From NCBI GenBank assembly GCA_023374025.1, contig SIJG01000116.1, positions 62,834 to 126,833 of the forward strand: a DNA stretch of 64,000 nucleotides, written 5' to 3'. Position numbers and translations under genes: made by a program. Source of the DNA: Heterodera schachtii. Taxonomy: Eukaryota > Nematoda > Chromadorea > Rhabditida > Heteroderidae. Shown piece after piece: positions 36,232-43,735 of the stretch. The notes beneath the pieces are model-generated. The model was not told the origin of the DNA and did no database searches. It worked only from the letters and a program-made list of their open reading frames with translations. Each line of letters opens with the position of its first letter. Position 1 is the first letter of the stretch.

Positions 36232-37177
36232 CTGTTTTCACCAATTCTTGGTTATAAAATATACCTTTTATTAAATTTCCTTCCAAGTCTTCAATCCTGT
36301 ATGACTCGGGTGTCGTTGGATTAACAACAACGATTTTAAACAATTCTTCAGTAAAGTTTGGGAGATATCCCTTTGCAAATTTCCCCTTTTCTTTTGTAAT
36401 ACGAACTATATCACCAATTTTAAATCGTTTATTTTTCGAAATTTTAAATTCCTTCTCCTTATATAATTTTTCCCAGAGCGCACGGGCATTTTCAAAATTA
36501 ATTGAAGACGGTTTGACTCCCAATGTCCTATTCACACTGTTGTTAATGTTTATTATTATTTTGTCAATTACATCGACCCATCTTAGAGTGTTCTTCTTTG
36601 TAAAGTATCTATAAAGCCGTTCCTTTATTGTTCGATTTGCCCTTTCAACGACTCCAGCATGCAGATCGGGGCTATACATTACATTTTTGATGATAAATTT
36701 TTCCTCAAAATATTTTTTCATTTTTACCGCCTGAAACTCTAAACCGCTGTCACTATATATTTTCATCGGGATAATTTTTGACTTTTCGAACACCCGATCA
36801 AAAGCCTCGATCATGTCATCACTCTTCTTTGACTTGGCCGGTGCACTGAAGATCATTCGACTCAGCACGTCGATGCATACCAACAGATACTTGTAACCGT
36901 CGTTATGCTTTTTCAACTGGTCAAATATGCACAAATCGCACTGCCAATCGGTATGGAAGCCGCTCGGTATTGTCTTTAATCTCGGGAATCTTTTCCTTAT
37001 GGGCTTGTGAATCGTGTATGTTCTCTGCTTTTCTAGGAATTTATTTACATCTTCACTCGTGATTTCCGGGTCAATCTTTTTGGCCTCATTTAAAATTTTT
37101 TGAATTCCAGCAAAACTTGCCGGAGATTTTAAATTAAAATAAATTTTTGATAAAATTTTCTCTACAGTCTTGCCCAT
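36224..37177 (-). CDS. Maverick/Polinton integrase
   Basis: Retroviral-type integrase that would insert the element DNA. ATG at 37,177 gives 317 residues and overlaps the upstream gene by only 16 bp. An in-frame ATG at 37,261 would add 28 residues but overlaps by 100 bp, so I prefer the shorter form. Numbered from the preferred start, the N-terminal domain has SPASFAGIQKIL and YTIHKPIRKRFPR, as in the C. elegans F54H12.3 family. The catalytic triad is Asp81 (DWQCDL), Asp143 (YSDSGLEF) and Glu178 (VVERANR). The C-terminal SH3-like part has FKIGDIVRITKEKGKFAKGY. All three acidic residues are present and the length is normal, so the enzyme looks intact. The start of the penton-like gene overlaps its stop. 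A TATAAAAA box lies 44-51 bp before the ATG, inside the upstream gene. Confidence 0.93.
   Translation of the reverse strand: MGKTVEKILSKIYFNLKSPASFAGIQKILNEAKKIDPEITSEDVNKFLEKQRTYTIHKPIRKRFPRLKTIPSGFHTDWQCDLCIFDQLKKHNDGYKYLLVCIDVLSRMIFSAPAKSKKSDDMIEAFDRVFEKSKIIPMKIYSDSGLEFQAVKMKKYFEEKFIIKNVMYSPDLHAGVVERANRTIKERLYRYFTKKNTLRWVDVIDKIIININNSVNRTLGVKPSSINFENARALWEKLYKEKEFKISKNKRFKIGDIVRITKEKGKFAKGYLPNFTEELFKIVVVNPTTPESYRIEDLEGNLIKGIFYNQELVKTDG
36253..36264 (-). promoter_or_regulatory. TATA-like box of the penton-like gene
   Basis: The word GGTATATTTTATAACC (36,251-36,266) reads TATATTTTATAA on the minus strand, 22-33 bp before the ATG at 36,231, inside the end of integrase. Confidence 0.45.
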
Positions 37178-37968
37178 ATTAGTGGTTTGAAGGGTTTCTT
37201 CTCTCGTGTTATGCCGGGTGTTTTTATAGATTTGGTTGCCTTTTTCCTTCCACGTCCCCACATAACCCTTGATTTATCAACTATATCTTTTACTGTTGGA
37301 TCCTTCAGTAACCGATCTTTAAGAAATTTTGCACCGCGGGGCGTTTCATCTTTCTTCCCCGCGAGATACACCAAAACATCTCTGTAATTACTGTTTTCGA
37401 TCGGTAAATTCATGTTCGACTGTACCTTTCCAGCCGCGGTAATTTTAAATAAATCTTTGTTGTCTTTTACGTACCTAAAAAGGTCATTTAAAAGGGTCGG
37501 GTGTATAATAGACGGTTTCATCGGAACGGGTGTTTTGAGTGTGGGTGTTATTTGGGGCTCCGGAGTTAACTCCTCAAGTGTATCATTATCGGATTCGGAA
37601 TAAGGAGTTTGCTCTTTAAGTCTTTTCCTAGGAATAATTATTTTCCGTGGTTCATCAGTCTTCTGTGCTTTGGATTGAGTGTTGAGGCCAAGATATGGTG
37701 CAACGTTTGGACCGGGTCCATGATTCTCAATCACCACCTTCTGTGGTCTATTTTCAAGCATCCCCTTTACCGTACGTCTTTTTTTATAGAGCCAATCGTG
37801 CCTCTTCGCCTTGAGGTCCTCGTTTATGCCGGGGTCTTGTAAATTCTAAGAAATCTTTGCGTCTAAACTTGCTTTTTCATTTTGGAGATAATCACCACTA
37901 TTCATCGCACTTCGCAGAGCCAAATATTCTGCCTCGGGAATCATTAACATTTTCTTTGCAAATTTCAT
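37162..37968 (-). pseudogene. Conserved Polinton protein with one in-frame TAG
   Basis: ATG at 37,968-37,966 overlaps the TGA of the preceding gene as ATGA. Forty codons (MKFAKKMLMIPEAEYLALRS...) are followed by TAG at 37,848-37,846. The same frame then stays open for 227 codons to TAG at 37,164-37,162. The post-stop part holds DPGINEDLKAKRHDWLYKKR, an acidic/Pro-rich stretch (SESDNDTLEELTPEPQ), and SNYRDVLVYLAGKKDETPRG, then a basic tail. A KK-M-(V/L)-(V/I)-P-x-E start, an early 'DPxLxxExKAKxY' region and a late 'GSNIxDLIxxL.RK...P.G' region recur in a Polinton protein of unknown function, and this layout fits. An internal ATG at 37,761 could restart the protein (199 aa). Readthrough, restart or loss of function all remain possible. 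Confidence 0.6.
37221..37228 (-). promoter_or_regulatory. TATA-like box of the integrase gene
   Basis: Minus strand TATAAAAA, 44-51 bp before the preferred integrase ATG at 37,177. It also favours that start over the one at 37,261, which lies upstream of the box. Confidence 0.5.
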
Positions 37969-38315
37969 GATGTTATTTTTTCTAATAAATGTTGGGCTAA
38001 TACACTAAGCACCGGGATCAAAATAGCTCCCAGGGCTATACCACTACCCTGCTGTATCCTTTTTCTTGCTGTTTTCTCTGAACGTGATTTGGCAATTTCT
38101 CGATAGAAATCGGCGAATAGTGCCAACCTTCTTTTTTGTTTGTTCGTGAGTTTAAAATTAAAACTCAATATATTTGCACAAATTTCAACGATTGTTAAAA
38201 TTTGGTCAGCTGTAGCGTTTTCGATTAATTCGTTCTTCTTTTGTTCTGATCTGAGGAAGGCAAGCTTCTTTAGGAACGCTGTATTCTCCTTCACTTCGGA
38301 GCTAAATTTATACAT
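37965..38315 (-). CDS. Small basic Polinton/adintovirus protein (116 aa)
   Basis: 116 residues: an N-terminal helical part (AFLKKLAFLRSEQKKNELIE), then ATADQILTIVEICANILSFN, the basic motif LTNKQKRRLALFADFYREIA, an Arg/Lys stretch (SRSEKTARKRIQQG) and a hydrophobic Gly/Ala/Leu/Ile end (GSGIALGAILIPVLSVLA). This order, including 'L(T/S)xxQKxxL' and the terminal hydrophobic patch after a basic Gln-Gly word, is typical of a small protein found in most Polintons and adintoviruses. It is thought to be a virion component, with no agreed function. It starts 33 bp after the ATPase gene and overlaps the next gene by four bases (ATGA). A TATATAAG box lies 26-33 bp before its ATG, across the ATPase stop codon. 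Confidence 0.8.
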   Translation of the reverse strand: MYKFSSEVKENTAFLKKLAFLRSEQKKNELIENATADQILTIVEICANILSFNFKLTNKQKRRLALFADFYREIAKSRSEKTARKRIQQGSGIALGAILIPVLSVLAQHLLEKITS

Positions 38316-38340
38316 TTTTAATTTAATTTAAATTATTATT

Positions 38341-38348
38341 CTTATATA
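38341..38348 (-). promoter_or_regulatory. TATA box of the small basic protein gene
   Basis: Minus strand TATATAAG, 26-33 bp before the ATG at 38,315, directly following the ATPase stop codon. Confidence 0.6.
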
Positions 38349-38963
38349 CTATTCAATTGGTAAATAAATTTCCAGAGTTTCATCGGGAAAAATTTTGCTA
38401 CATAATCTGAATTCCTCATCAGAATTTGGATGCATGTTAATCATGAGATAACTAAATTGATTGTTGGTCGCATCGTGATATGCGTCCATGAAATAATTCA
38501 ATCTTTTAGGGAACAGTTGTGACCCCAGTGTTCTCACTTGCAATTGTCCAGAAGGGTTGCGCATTAATACCAGATAATGTGCGTTGGCTCTTGCCGTTTT
38601 AATGTCCCGGCCATAGAGACTCTGGGTTACAAAAATTACACTTACGTTCCAGTTATGGGAGCCCCTGGTAAAGAGTATATCGAGGAAAGTATTCTGCATG
38701 TTAAGCATTAAATCGTCAAGTATGAGTAACAGGGGTTTTTCCTGTTCTTTAATCTTATTCATGTCCGGAATCCCGTTAAAAGTCTCAACGCCATCCCCGA
38801 TTAATCCTAAAATACTATCATTCATCTCACCGTAACAATAAAGAATTTTGTTGGGTGATGGTTCAATTAAATTCTTATGATGTTTTAAAAACCGTAATAG
38901 CCAACGGGTCTTACCACTCCCGGTAGCCCCCGAGAGAATCAGAGTGAACGGGCCGCGAAACAT
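38349..38963 (-). CDS. A32/FtsK-like DNA-packaging ATPase
   Basis: 204 residues, normal length for a Polinton packaging ATPase, which pumps the element genome into the capsid. Walker A is GATGSGKT at residues 12-19, only 11 residues from the start, as usual for the family. Walker B is LLLILDDLM (Asp83, Asp84). The family signature FTRGSHNWNVSVIFVTQSLY follows at residues 98-117, with the TQ sensor, and then MRNPSG. No break is seen. ATG at 38,963 is 12 bp beyond the stop of the zinc-ribbon gene. A TATAAATA box lies 27-34 bp before it, within the end of that gene. TAG is the stop. Together with the integrase it identifies the element. Confidence 0.95.
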   Translation of the reverse strand: MFRGPFTLILSGATGSGKTRWLLRFLKHHKNLIEPSPNKILYCYGEMNDSILGLIGDGVETFNGIPDMNKIKEQEKPLLLILDDLMLNMQNTFLDILFTRGSHNWNVSVIFVTQSLYGRDIKTARANAHYLVLMRNPSGQLQVRTLGSQLFPKRLNYFMDAYHDATNNQFSYLMINMHPNSDEEFRLCSKIFPDETLEIYLPIE

Positions 38964-38975
38964 TTTTAATGCCTC

Positions 38976-39155
38976 TTATTTATTTGATCTATTTATATTT
39001 TCATAGGGAACATGTTTCGCGCATTTGGGGCATAGCCAGAAATTATCAAAAAATGATGTACCGAAATGCAAAAGACTGTGTTTTTTACATCTGTTACAAA
39101 TCTCGTAATGACAGGGACAGTAATGACAACATTTAATTTTATGTGGGCAGTTCAT
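38976..39155 (-). CDS. Cys-rich zinc-ribbon protein (59 aa)
   Basis: A 59-codon gene from ATG (39,155) to TAA (38,976). It has nine Cys and six His. Three CX2C pairs are seen: Cys10-Cys13, Cys20-Cys23 and Cys42-Cys45. The last two form CX2CX18CX2C, the spacing of a zinc ribbon. Protein begins MNCPHKIKCCHYCPCHYEIC and has FWLCPKCAKH near the end. Small zinc proteins are common in large DNA viruses and Polintons, but I do not recognise this one. It is transcribed away from the TBP gene, 91 bp apart, with its own TATAAATA box. Because zinc ribbons of this kind occur in TFIIB-like transcription factors, a partner role for TBP is conceivable; that is speculation. Fold and zinc binding are inferred only from Cys spacing. 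Confidence 0.75.
   Translation of the reverse strand: MNCPHKIKCCHYCPCHYEICNRCKKHSLLHFGTSFFDNFWLCPKCAKHVPYENINRSNK
38990..38997 (-). promoter_or_regulatory. TATA box of the ATPase gene
   Basis: Minus strand TATAAATA, 27-34 bp before the ATG at 38,963, lying within the last codons of the zinc-ribbon gene. Confidence 0.6.
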
Positions 39156-39184
39156 TTTTTCAATTTAATTTTATTTTTGGTTGC

Positions 39185-39192
39185 TATTTATA
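39185..39192 (-). promoter_or_regulatory. TATA box of the zinc-ribbon gene
   Basis: Minus strand TATAAATA, 30-37 bp before the ATG at 39,155. Implies a very short 5' leader. Confidence 0.65.
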
Positions 39193-39199
39193 GAAAGGG

Positions 39200-39207
39200 T
39201 ATATAAA
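39200..39207 (+). promoter_or_regulatory. TATA box of the TBP gene
   Basis: TATATAAA followed by GGGG, 40-47 bp before the TBP ATG. It is a near-consensus TATA box in the 91-bp divergent promoter, so the protein may act on its own gene (inference). Confidence 0.7.
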
Positions 39208-39246
39208 GGGGTGTAAGGACCATTTGATTGGTACATTGTATCAAAA

Positions 39247-39795
39247 ATGCAAAAACCGATTGTCGTAAATATAATTGCTCTCGCTAATCTCGGTACCGAG
39301 ATTAAACTAAACTCTCTGACGATCACCGAATGCCAATTTAATTATAACCCAAGAAAATTCAATGCCGCAGTTATCAAATGTGCAAGCCCCATCAAAGCCA
39401 CCGCGTTACTATGGGAATCCGGGAAAATGATATGTCTGGGGACGAAAAGTCTGATAGACTGTGAAAATGCTATAAAAACTTTTATAGAAATAATTAAGGG
39501 CTCTGGGTGTCCTAAGGCATCTTACGCAGGACACACTGTTGAAAATATTGTTTCGACCTTTAAATTCGGACATGAAATTGAACTGAATGAATTCAGAAAA
39601 AATCGTCGTGCCTTTTATGAACCAGAAATATTTTGCGGTTTAAATTTCAAGAGGGGTAAAAGCATGACTGCATTAATTTTCTGGACCGGTAAAGTCGTAA
39701 TTACCGGAACAAAAAACAATTCTGAAATTGACGAAATGTATCATTATATACTTCCATATTTGAAAATTGCTCAAAAGAATTTAAAGAGACGCTAA
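39247..39795 (+). CDS. Element-encoded TATA-box-binding protein (TBP)
   Basis: 182 residues, the length of the TBP core saddle, in one intronless frame. Both direct-repeat halves are visible. First half: VVNIIALANLGTEIKL, FNYNPRKFNAAVIKC, TALLWESGKMICLGTKS. Second half: VENIVSTFKFGHEIEL, RAFYEPEIFCGLNF, TALIFWTGKVVITGTK, then YHYILPYL. Residues that in yeast TBP contact or kink the TATA box are largely kept: Asn8 and Asn100 (yeast Asn69/Asn159), Phe38, Phe129 and Phe145 (yeast Phe99, Phe190, Phe207), Thr153 (yeast Thr215). Two differ in the first half: Trp56 replaces Phe116 and Leu64 replaces Thr124. A Trp at this place also occurs, from memory, in the TBP-like factor TLF/TRF2, but the NPRKF and YEPEIF words are TBP-like. 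It shares a 91-bp divergent promoter with the zinc-ribbon gene. It is strongly diverged from host TBP, so not a recent host copy. Confidence 0.93.
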   Translation: MQKPIVVNIIALANLGTEIKLNSLTITECQFNYNPRKFNAAVIKCASPIKATALLWESGKMICLGTKSLIDCENAIKTFIEIIKGSGCPKASYAGHTVENIVSTFKFGHEIELNEFRKNRRAFYEPEIFCGLNFKRGKSMTALIFWTGKVVITGTKNNSEIDEMYHYILPYLKIAQKNLKRR

Positions 39796-39859
39796 AAATT
39801 CCTTTTATTGGGACGGTCCCCCTATTTTATGGATTGATTGTGTTATCGTTACTTCGTGT

Positions 39860-40122
39860 AGAGGTGCATCGGCGGGGAGGGTGTTGGATGCTACTATTGA
39901 TTTTTTATTGCGCGACTCGGCATCGGTGGGAGTGTGGGCAGTGTCATTATTGATTATTTTTATCGATTAATTTACGCGACTCAGCATCGGCGGGGAGGGC
40001 GGGCAGTGTCATTATTTTACGCGGCGGTGCATCGGCGGGAGGGATGGGCAAAAAAAAAAGCACCCGTGCGGATTTGGGGAAATCGAATTTGGGTTGCGGA
40101 TTTGGGGAAATTGGATTTGGGT
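39860..40122. repeat. GC-rich short tandem repeats beside the TBP gene
   Basis: Four copies of a GCATCGG(C/T)GGG(G)AG word at 39,866, 39,920, 39,984 and 40,029, three of them preceded or followed by ACGCGACTC or GGGCAGTGTCATTATT. Then two copies of CGGATTTGGGGAAAT at about 40,069 and 40,098. ORFs across this are repeat products. Together with the next array it may be the terminal region of the Maverick. Confidence 0.75.
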
Positions 40123-40450
40123 GGGCGGCAACTTCAAAGTGGTCCAATAGGTTTTGGTTCTGGGCGGCAACTTCAAAGTGGTCCAATAGGTTTGGGTTCG
40201 TTGGGCGGCGACTTCAAAGTGGTCTAATAGGTTCGGGTTTGTTGTGCGGCAACATCAAAGGGCAGCACCCCTCCCATAGGCACGGGTTCGTTGGGCGGCG
40301 ACTTCAAAAAAATGCACGCCTCCAATAGGCACGGGTTCGTTCCGGGGCGGCGACATCAAAGGGATGCATCCCTTCAATAGGCACGGGTTCGTTCCGGGGC
40401 GGCGACTTCAAAGGGATGCACCCCTCCCATAGGCACGGGTTTGTGCGGGA
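40123..40450. repeat. Seven tandem GGGCGGC(A/G)AC(T/A)TCAAAG units
   Basis: Units start at 40,123, 40,162, 40,203, 40,244, 40,293, 40,345 and 40,397. The period grows from 39-41 bp to 49-52 bp because the later units gain a GGGATGCACCCCTCC-like insert. Each ends with (C)AATAGG...GGGTTCGTT. Maverick termini often contain tandem repeats, so this may mark the right end. Confidence 0.85.
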
Positions 40451-40745
40451 AACGCCCGTGCGAAACGTGCGCTTTAGGGGTCATATACTACTACAAGCAG
40501 TAGCTGGGCGGCGGGAATTGGGCGGCGTGCGCATCGACCTTTGGGTGCACTTCTTACACTCGGTGCCGCTTTTCAAAAAAGTGTTGCACCATTTCGACCA
40601 CACGCAAGCACGTGGGCCAACGATTTTTTAGGGGTCACCCGCCCCTCGGGGTTTGCTGTGGTCATTTCGAGGGTGGCCGCGTATTACCCGCCAAGAATAC
40701 CCCCCCTTATACTACTTCTGTTGCTGGGCTCTATACACAAATAAA
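40451..40745. other. GC-rich non-coding flank of the Maverick
   Basis: GC-rich unique sequence with no convincing ORF. The base composition drops abruptly to AT-rich after about 40,745, so this is a reasonable right border. I could not find a matching inverted copy at the left side. Confidence 0.5.
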
Positions 40746-41489
40746 ATAATAACAAAAAATTTATATATTAAATAAGGGTAAATTTCGACGATTCATGACC
40801 GCTCGGTTTATTGGACACGAGAATAATAATACTTTTAAATATTTTAAATAAGATTTTTTAACATTATAAATTAAAATTATTACTTAAAAAACATTAATAA
40901 AGGAAAAAACAAAAAAAAACATAAAAAATATTATAATGACGACAATAATCTGAATTATGTATTTAATAATATGTAATTAAAAAAAATAAAACAATTTTAA
41001 ATATTTAGAAACGTGCAATAAGATACAAAATTCCACAAATTACTTAAATTATTTATCTGTTGAATTATATAATATGATAATTTTTGATAAATTAGATATG
41101 CTATTAGAGAACAAATATAGCAAAATACAAAATATATTAAATTAATATTATTTACTAGAAGCAAATTTTGTTGTTCCTCAACAAATTCGATGTTTCTCTT
41201 GTTTGTGAGTTAAACCATGTTAACAAGTTTTATGCAAAAAGCTATGACTTTATTACCAAATAGACAACTATTTTTCTTCTAAAATTCAAAGGAGCAGACA
41301 TTTAACAAACCACGTTTTAATAAAAACAAAACAGATCAATCTTGTTGAAGAATAAAAGGGAAAAACATTGCTAAATATTAAATAAGAAATATTTTCAAAA
41401 GAATAACAAAATATTTAAAATATATATATATTATATATCGTAAAAACCACAAAATTCTCACTAAGAAAAAGAATAAATCGTAAGCATCT

Positions 41490-41730
41490 TTGCCTCTTTT
41501 GGATCGTCGCCACAGGCTTCATCATAAATAAAAATAAATTTACGACCTAACTGTACCGACAGAAATATTCGTTCATTAATTGGAAACGCCTTTATAAAAT
41601 AGCATTTATATATATTTATTGCTTCAATTTAAATTTATTTATAAACTCCTTTAGCGCAGCAAGGAGGAGGCGTTCAACTGCAGCAGGGACAAGGAAGAAA
41701 TCAATTACAACAAGGCCAGCCTGATTAGTT
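41490..41730. other. GC-richer island with short protein-like frames
   Basis: Minus strand: a frame with AFPINERIFLSVQLGRKFIF then DEACGDDPKEAKMLT (about 41,590-41,470) and, further upstream, a frame with GLVVIDFFLVPAAVERLLLA (about 41,725-41,620), separated by about 60 AT-rich bases that could be an intron. Plus strand: after an acceptor-like CTCCTTTAG (41,647-41,655), a Gln/Gly-rich frame GVQLQQGQGRNQLQQGQPD ends at TAG (about 41,730), with an AATAAA at about 41,806. Either strand could be an exon remnant. No family recognised. Confidence 0.25.
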
Positions 41731-42984
41731 TCCTATTATTGCCAATATAGCAATCATTCATTTAAATTTGTTCAATCTTTTAATACAAAATTAAACAATT
41801 GGAATGAATAAAATTTTACAATTTATTAATTTTCTGCATTCCATTTCTAAAAATGTTCACCACATCCCATTATTTAAAAATCTAAGGTTATTAAAATTTA
41901 GTATAAAAATACATAAAAATCTAAATAATAATATTATATAAAATATATAAAAATAACTAATTAATAACAATAATGCTTTATTATTCTAATATAGAAAACA
42001 ATAACAATAACAATAGTAATCAATATGAAACCTTTGACAAGGGGACCCAATGAAAACGTACCAAGGTGTTTGAGTTGAATCGATGTATTACAATGAAATG
42101 GGTTCTCCTCTGCATGAGATAATTTTAAAAAAAATTTGGAAAATCAAACTTTAAATAATATTCAGAAATTCTATTTAAACGTTATAAATTTAAATGAAAA
42201 AAATGAAAGTAAACGAATAATAAAAAATATTTTAAAATTTTTAATTGGAAAAAATTACTTTAAAAATTATAATACAATATTTACTGCATTTTTTGAATTG
42301 TTGGCATATATATGCTGAACAAACCGAAGGAAACTTTGCTTGAAAATTATTATGAGGCTATGATCTGAAAAAACGAAATAGACATTTTACAATGGAATAA
42401 ATTTTATAATATTAAAAAAGCAAAGCAATTTGTCAATCTTTTTATACTTACAATTTGTCTCTGACTTGCTTGCTTTGATGCTAATCACGCATATGTGCGA
42501 CGCATGCCATTAGCGAAGAGATCCGTATAATAATTAAATATTCGTTTTCCAAAGTGTATGATTTTCATACATCCTGTCTTTCAATGATTGGATCGGTTAT
42601 GATAAATCAAGATTTTTAGAAAAGCAAAAAATATATATTAAATAAACTAATAAATCTATGCAAGATAAAAATATGAAAAATAGCATTTTCTACGAATATA
42701 TAATTAAAATAAAGATTATTTAAATAAATGCAATATTTAACTAAATAAAAATTAAAATGATATTTATAATTTTCTTTCAGTTGTTAAAGTAGAGGCGACC
42801 AATAAAATTGTAATTTGTATATTTAATATGAAACAAAAATCTCCAACATAAATGTTATTGAGTAAATAAGTTTTATTTAAATAATTAAAATCACTTTGTA
42901 ATAGACGAGCAACACAAACAGTAAATCATGAATTTCTACGTTTAATAAATACAAAAATATAAACAAGTAGATTCTTCCTATATG

Positions 42985-43735
42985 AAGAATATTATAAAAT
43001 CAATATTCATAATTATTGAAAATTTTGTAAATTTGTTTTGTATAACAATTTACCGCATTTTTTTTATCAAAACCAAAAAAAAATGAAAATAAATCACATT
43101 AAAAACAAATGAAAGTAAAATAAATACATGAAATGACATTGTGATAATTTAGATCGTTTTCTTAATTAGAAATTTTATTTATCATAAATATTTGACCAAA
43201 TACTAATAAATTTATTTAAGAAACTTTAATAAGAAATGGATTATTTCATTAATATAAAATTTCCAAAAAAAAACTAAATTTTAATTAATGTTATCATAAG
43301 TTTTAATTTAGCATTTCAGAGCTTAAAACTCACACAATATCGTTAAACAATTAAAGCACAATATATCAAATTCAACTTGCTAAAATAATATGTTTATGAC
43401 AAAACCCACATATATAAGATAAATATAATTGAACCAAACATGGAATATGTTATTGTTGAAAGAAAGTAGCTGGCAGAGTTGGTCAAAAAATGTTTTGGGC
43501 AAACTTGAAAATAAGAAATAACCTGCAAAGAGTCTGAACAATACAAAAAATACACAACAGACATAAATCATAATAATTCTCAAGTTAAAATTAACAGGAA
43601 TTTTTATCATCTATTAAAAAGATTATAAAAACTTAAAAGATCTAAATTATTTTATAAAATTATTACTAATAAAAATCTTGCAAAATGAAATACAAATTAA
43701 AATAAGCGAATTTAAAAATCAAAATGCGCCTATTT
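42985..43735. repeat. Long inverted repeat arm, partner 59,885-60,610
   Basis: The reverse complement of this segment matches 59,885-60,610 almost continuously over about 700 bp, with frequent substitutions and small gaps. Examples on the reverse strand: CTTTGCAGGTTATTTCTTAT, CCAACTCTGCCAGCTA, ATGATTTATGTCTGTTGT, GTGAGTTTTAAGCTCTGAAA, CGATCTAAATTATCACAATG. The small ORFs in each arm are in different frames, so the conserved sequence is not protein coding. The arm ends next to the (CT)n tract. Confidence 0.85.

Larger units (their letters stand above)
36118..40745 (-). mobile_element. Truncated Maverick/Polinton carrying a TBP gene
   Basis: A block clearly more GC-rich than its flanks. It holds tightly packed, mostly minus-strand genes: zinc-ribbon protein, packaging ATPase, small basic protein, conserved Polinton protein, integrase, and a penton-like start. 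A plus-strand TBP gene and a GC-rich tandem-repeat flank lie to the right. Integrase plus FtsK/A32-type ATPase plus the small basic protein identify a Maverick/Polinton or adinto-like element. PolB, protease and major capsid genes are missing. The left edge cuts the penton-like gene after 37 codons. I found no terminal inverted repeats, so both borders are approximate. The ATPase, integrase, small basic and TBP frames are intact, so the loss is mainly by deletion. Confidence 0.85.

Noticed and set aside
36118..37968. Reassignment of UAG to an amino acid in this genome
   Set aside because: The intact ATPase and the conserved gene ending at 37,162 seem to use TAG as their natural stop; simple mutation explains the rest.
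39934..40328. Gly/Arg/Trp-rich ORFs beside the TBP gene on both strands
   Set aside because: All follow the tandem arrays and overlap each other in several frames; repeat artefacts.
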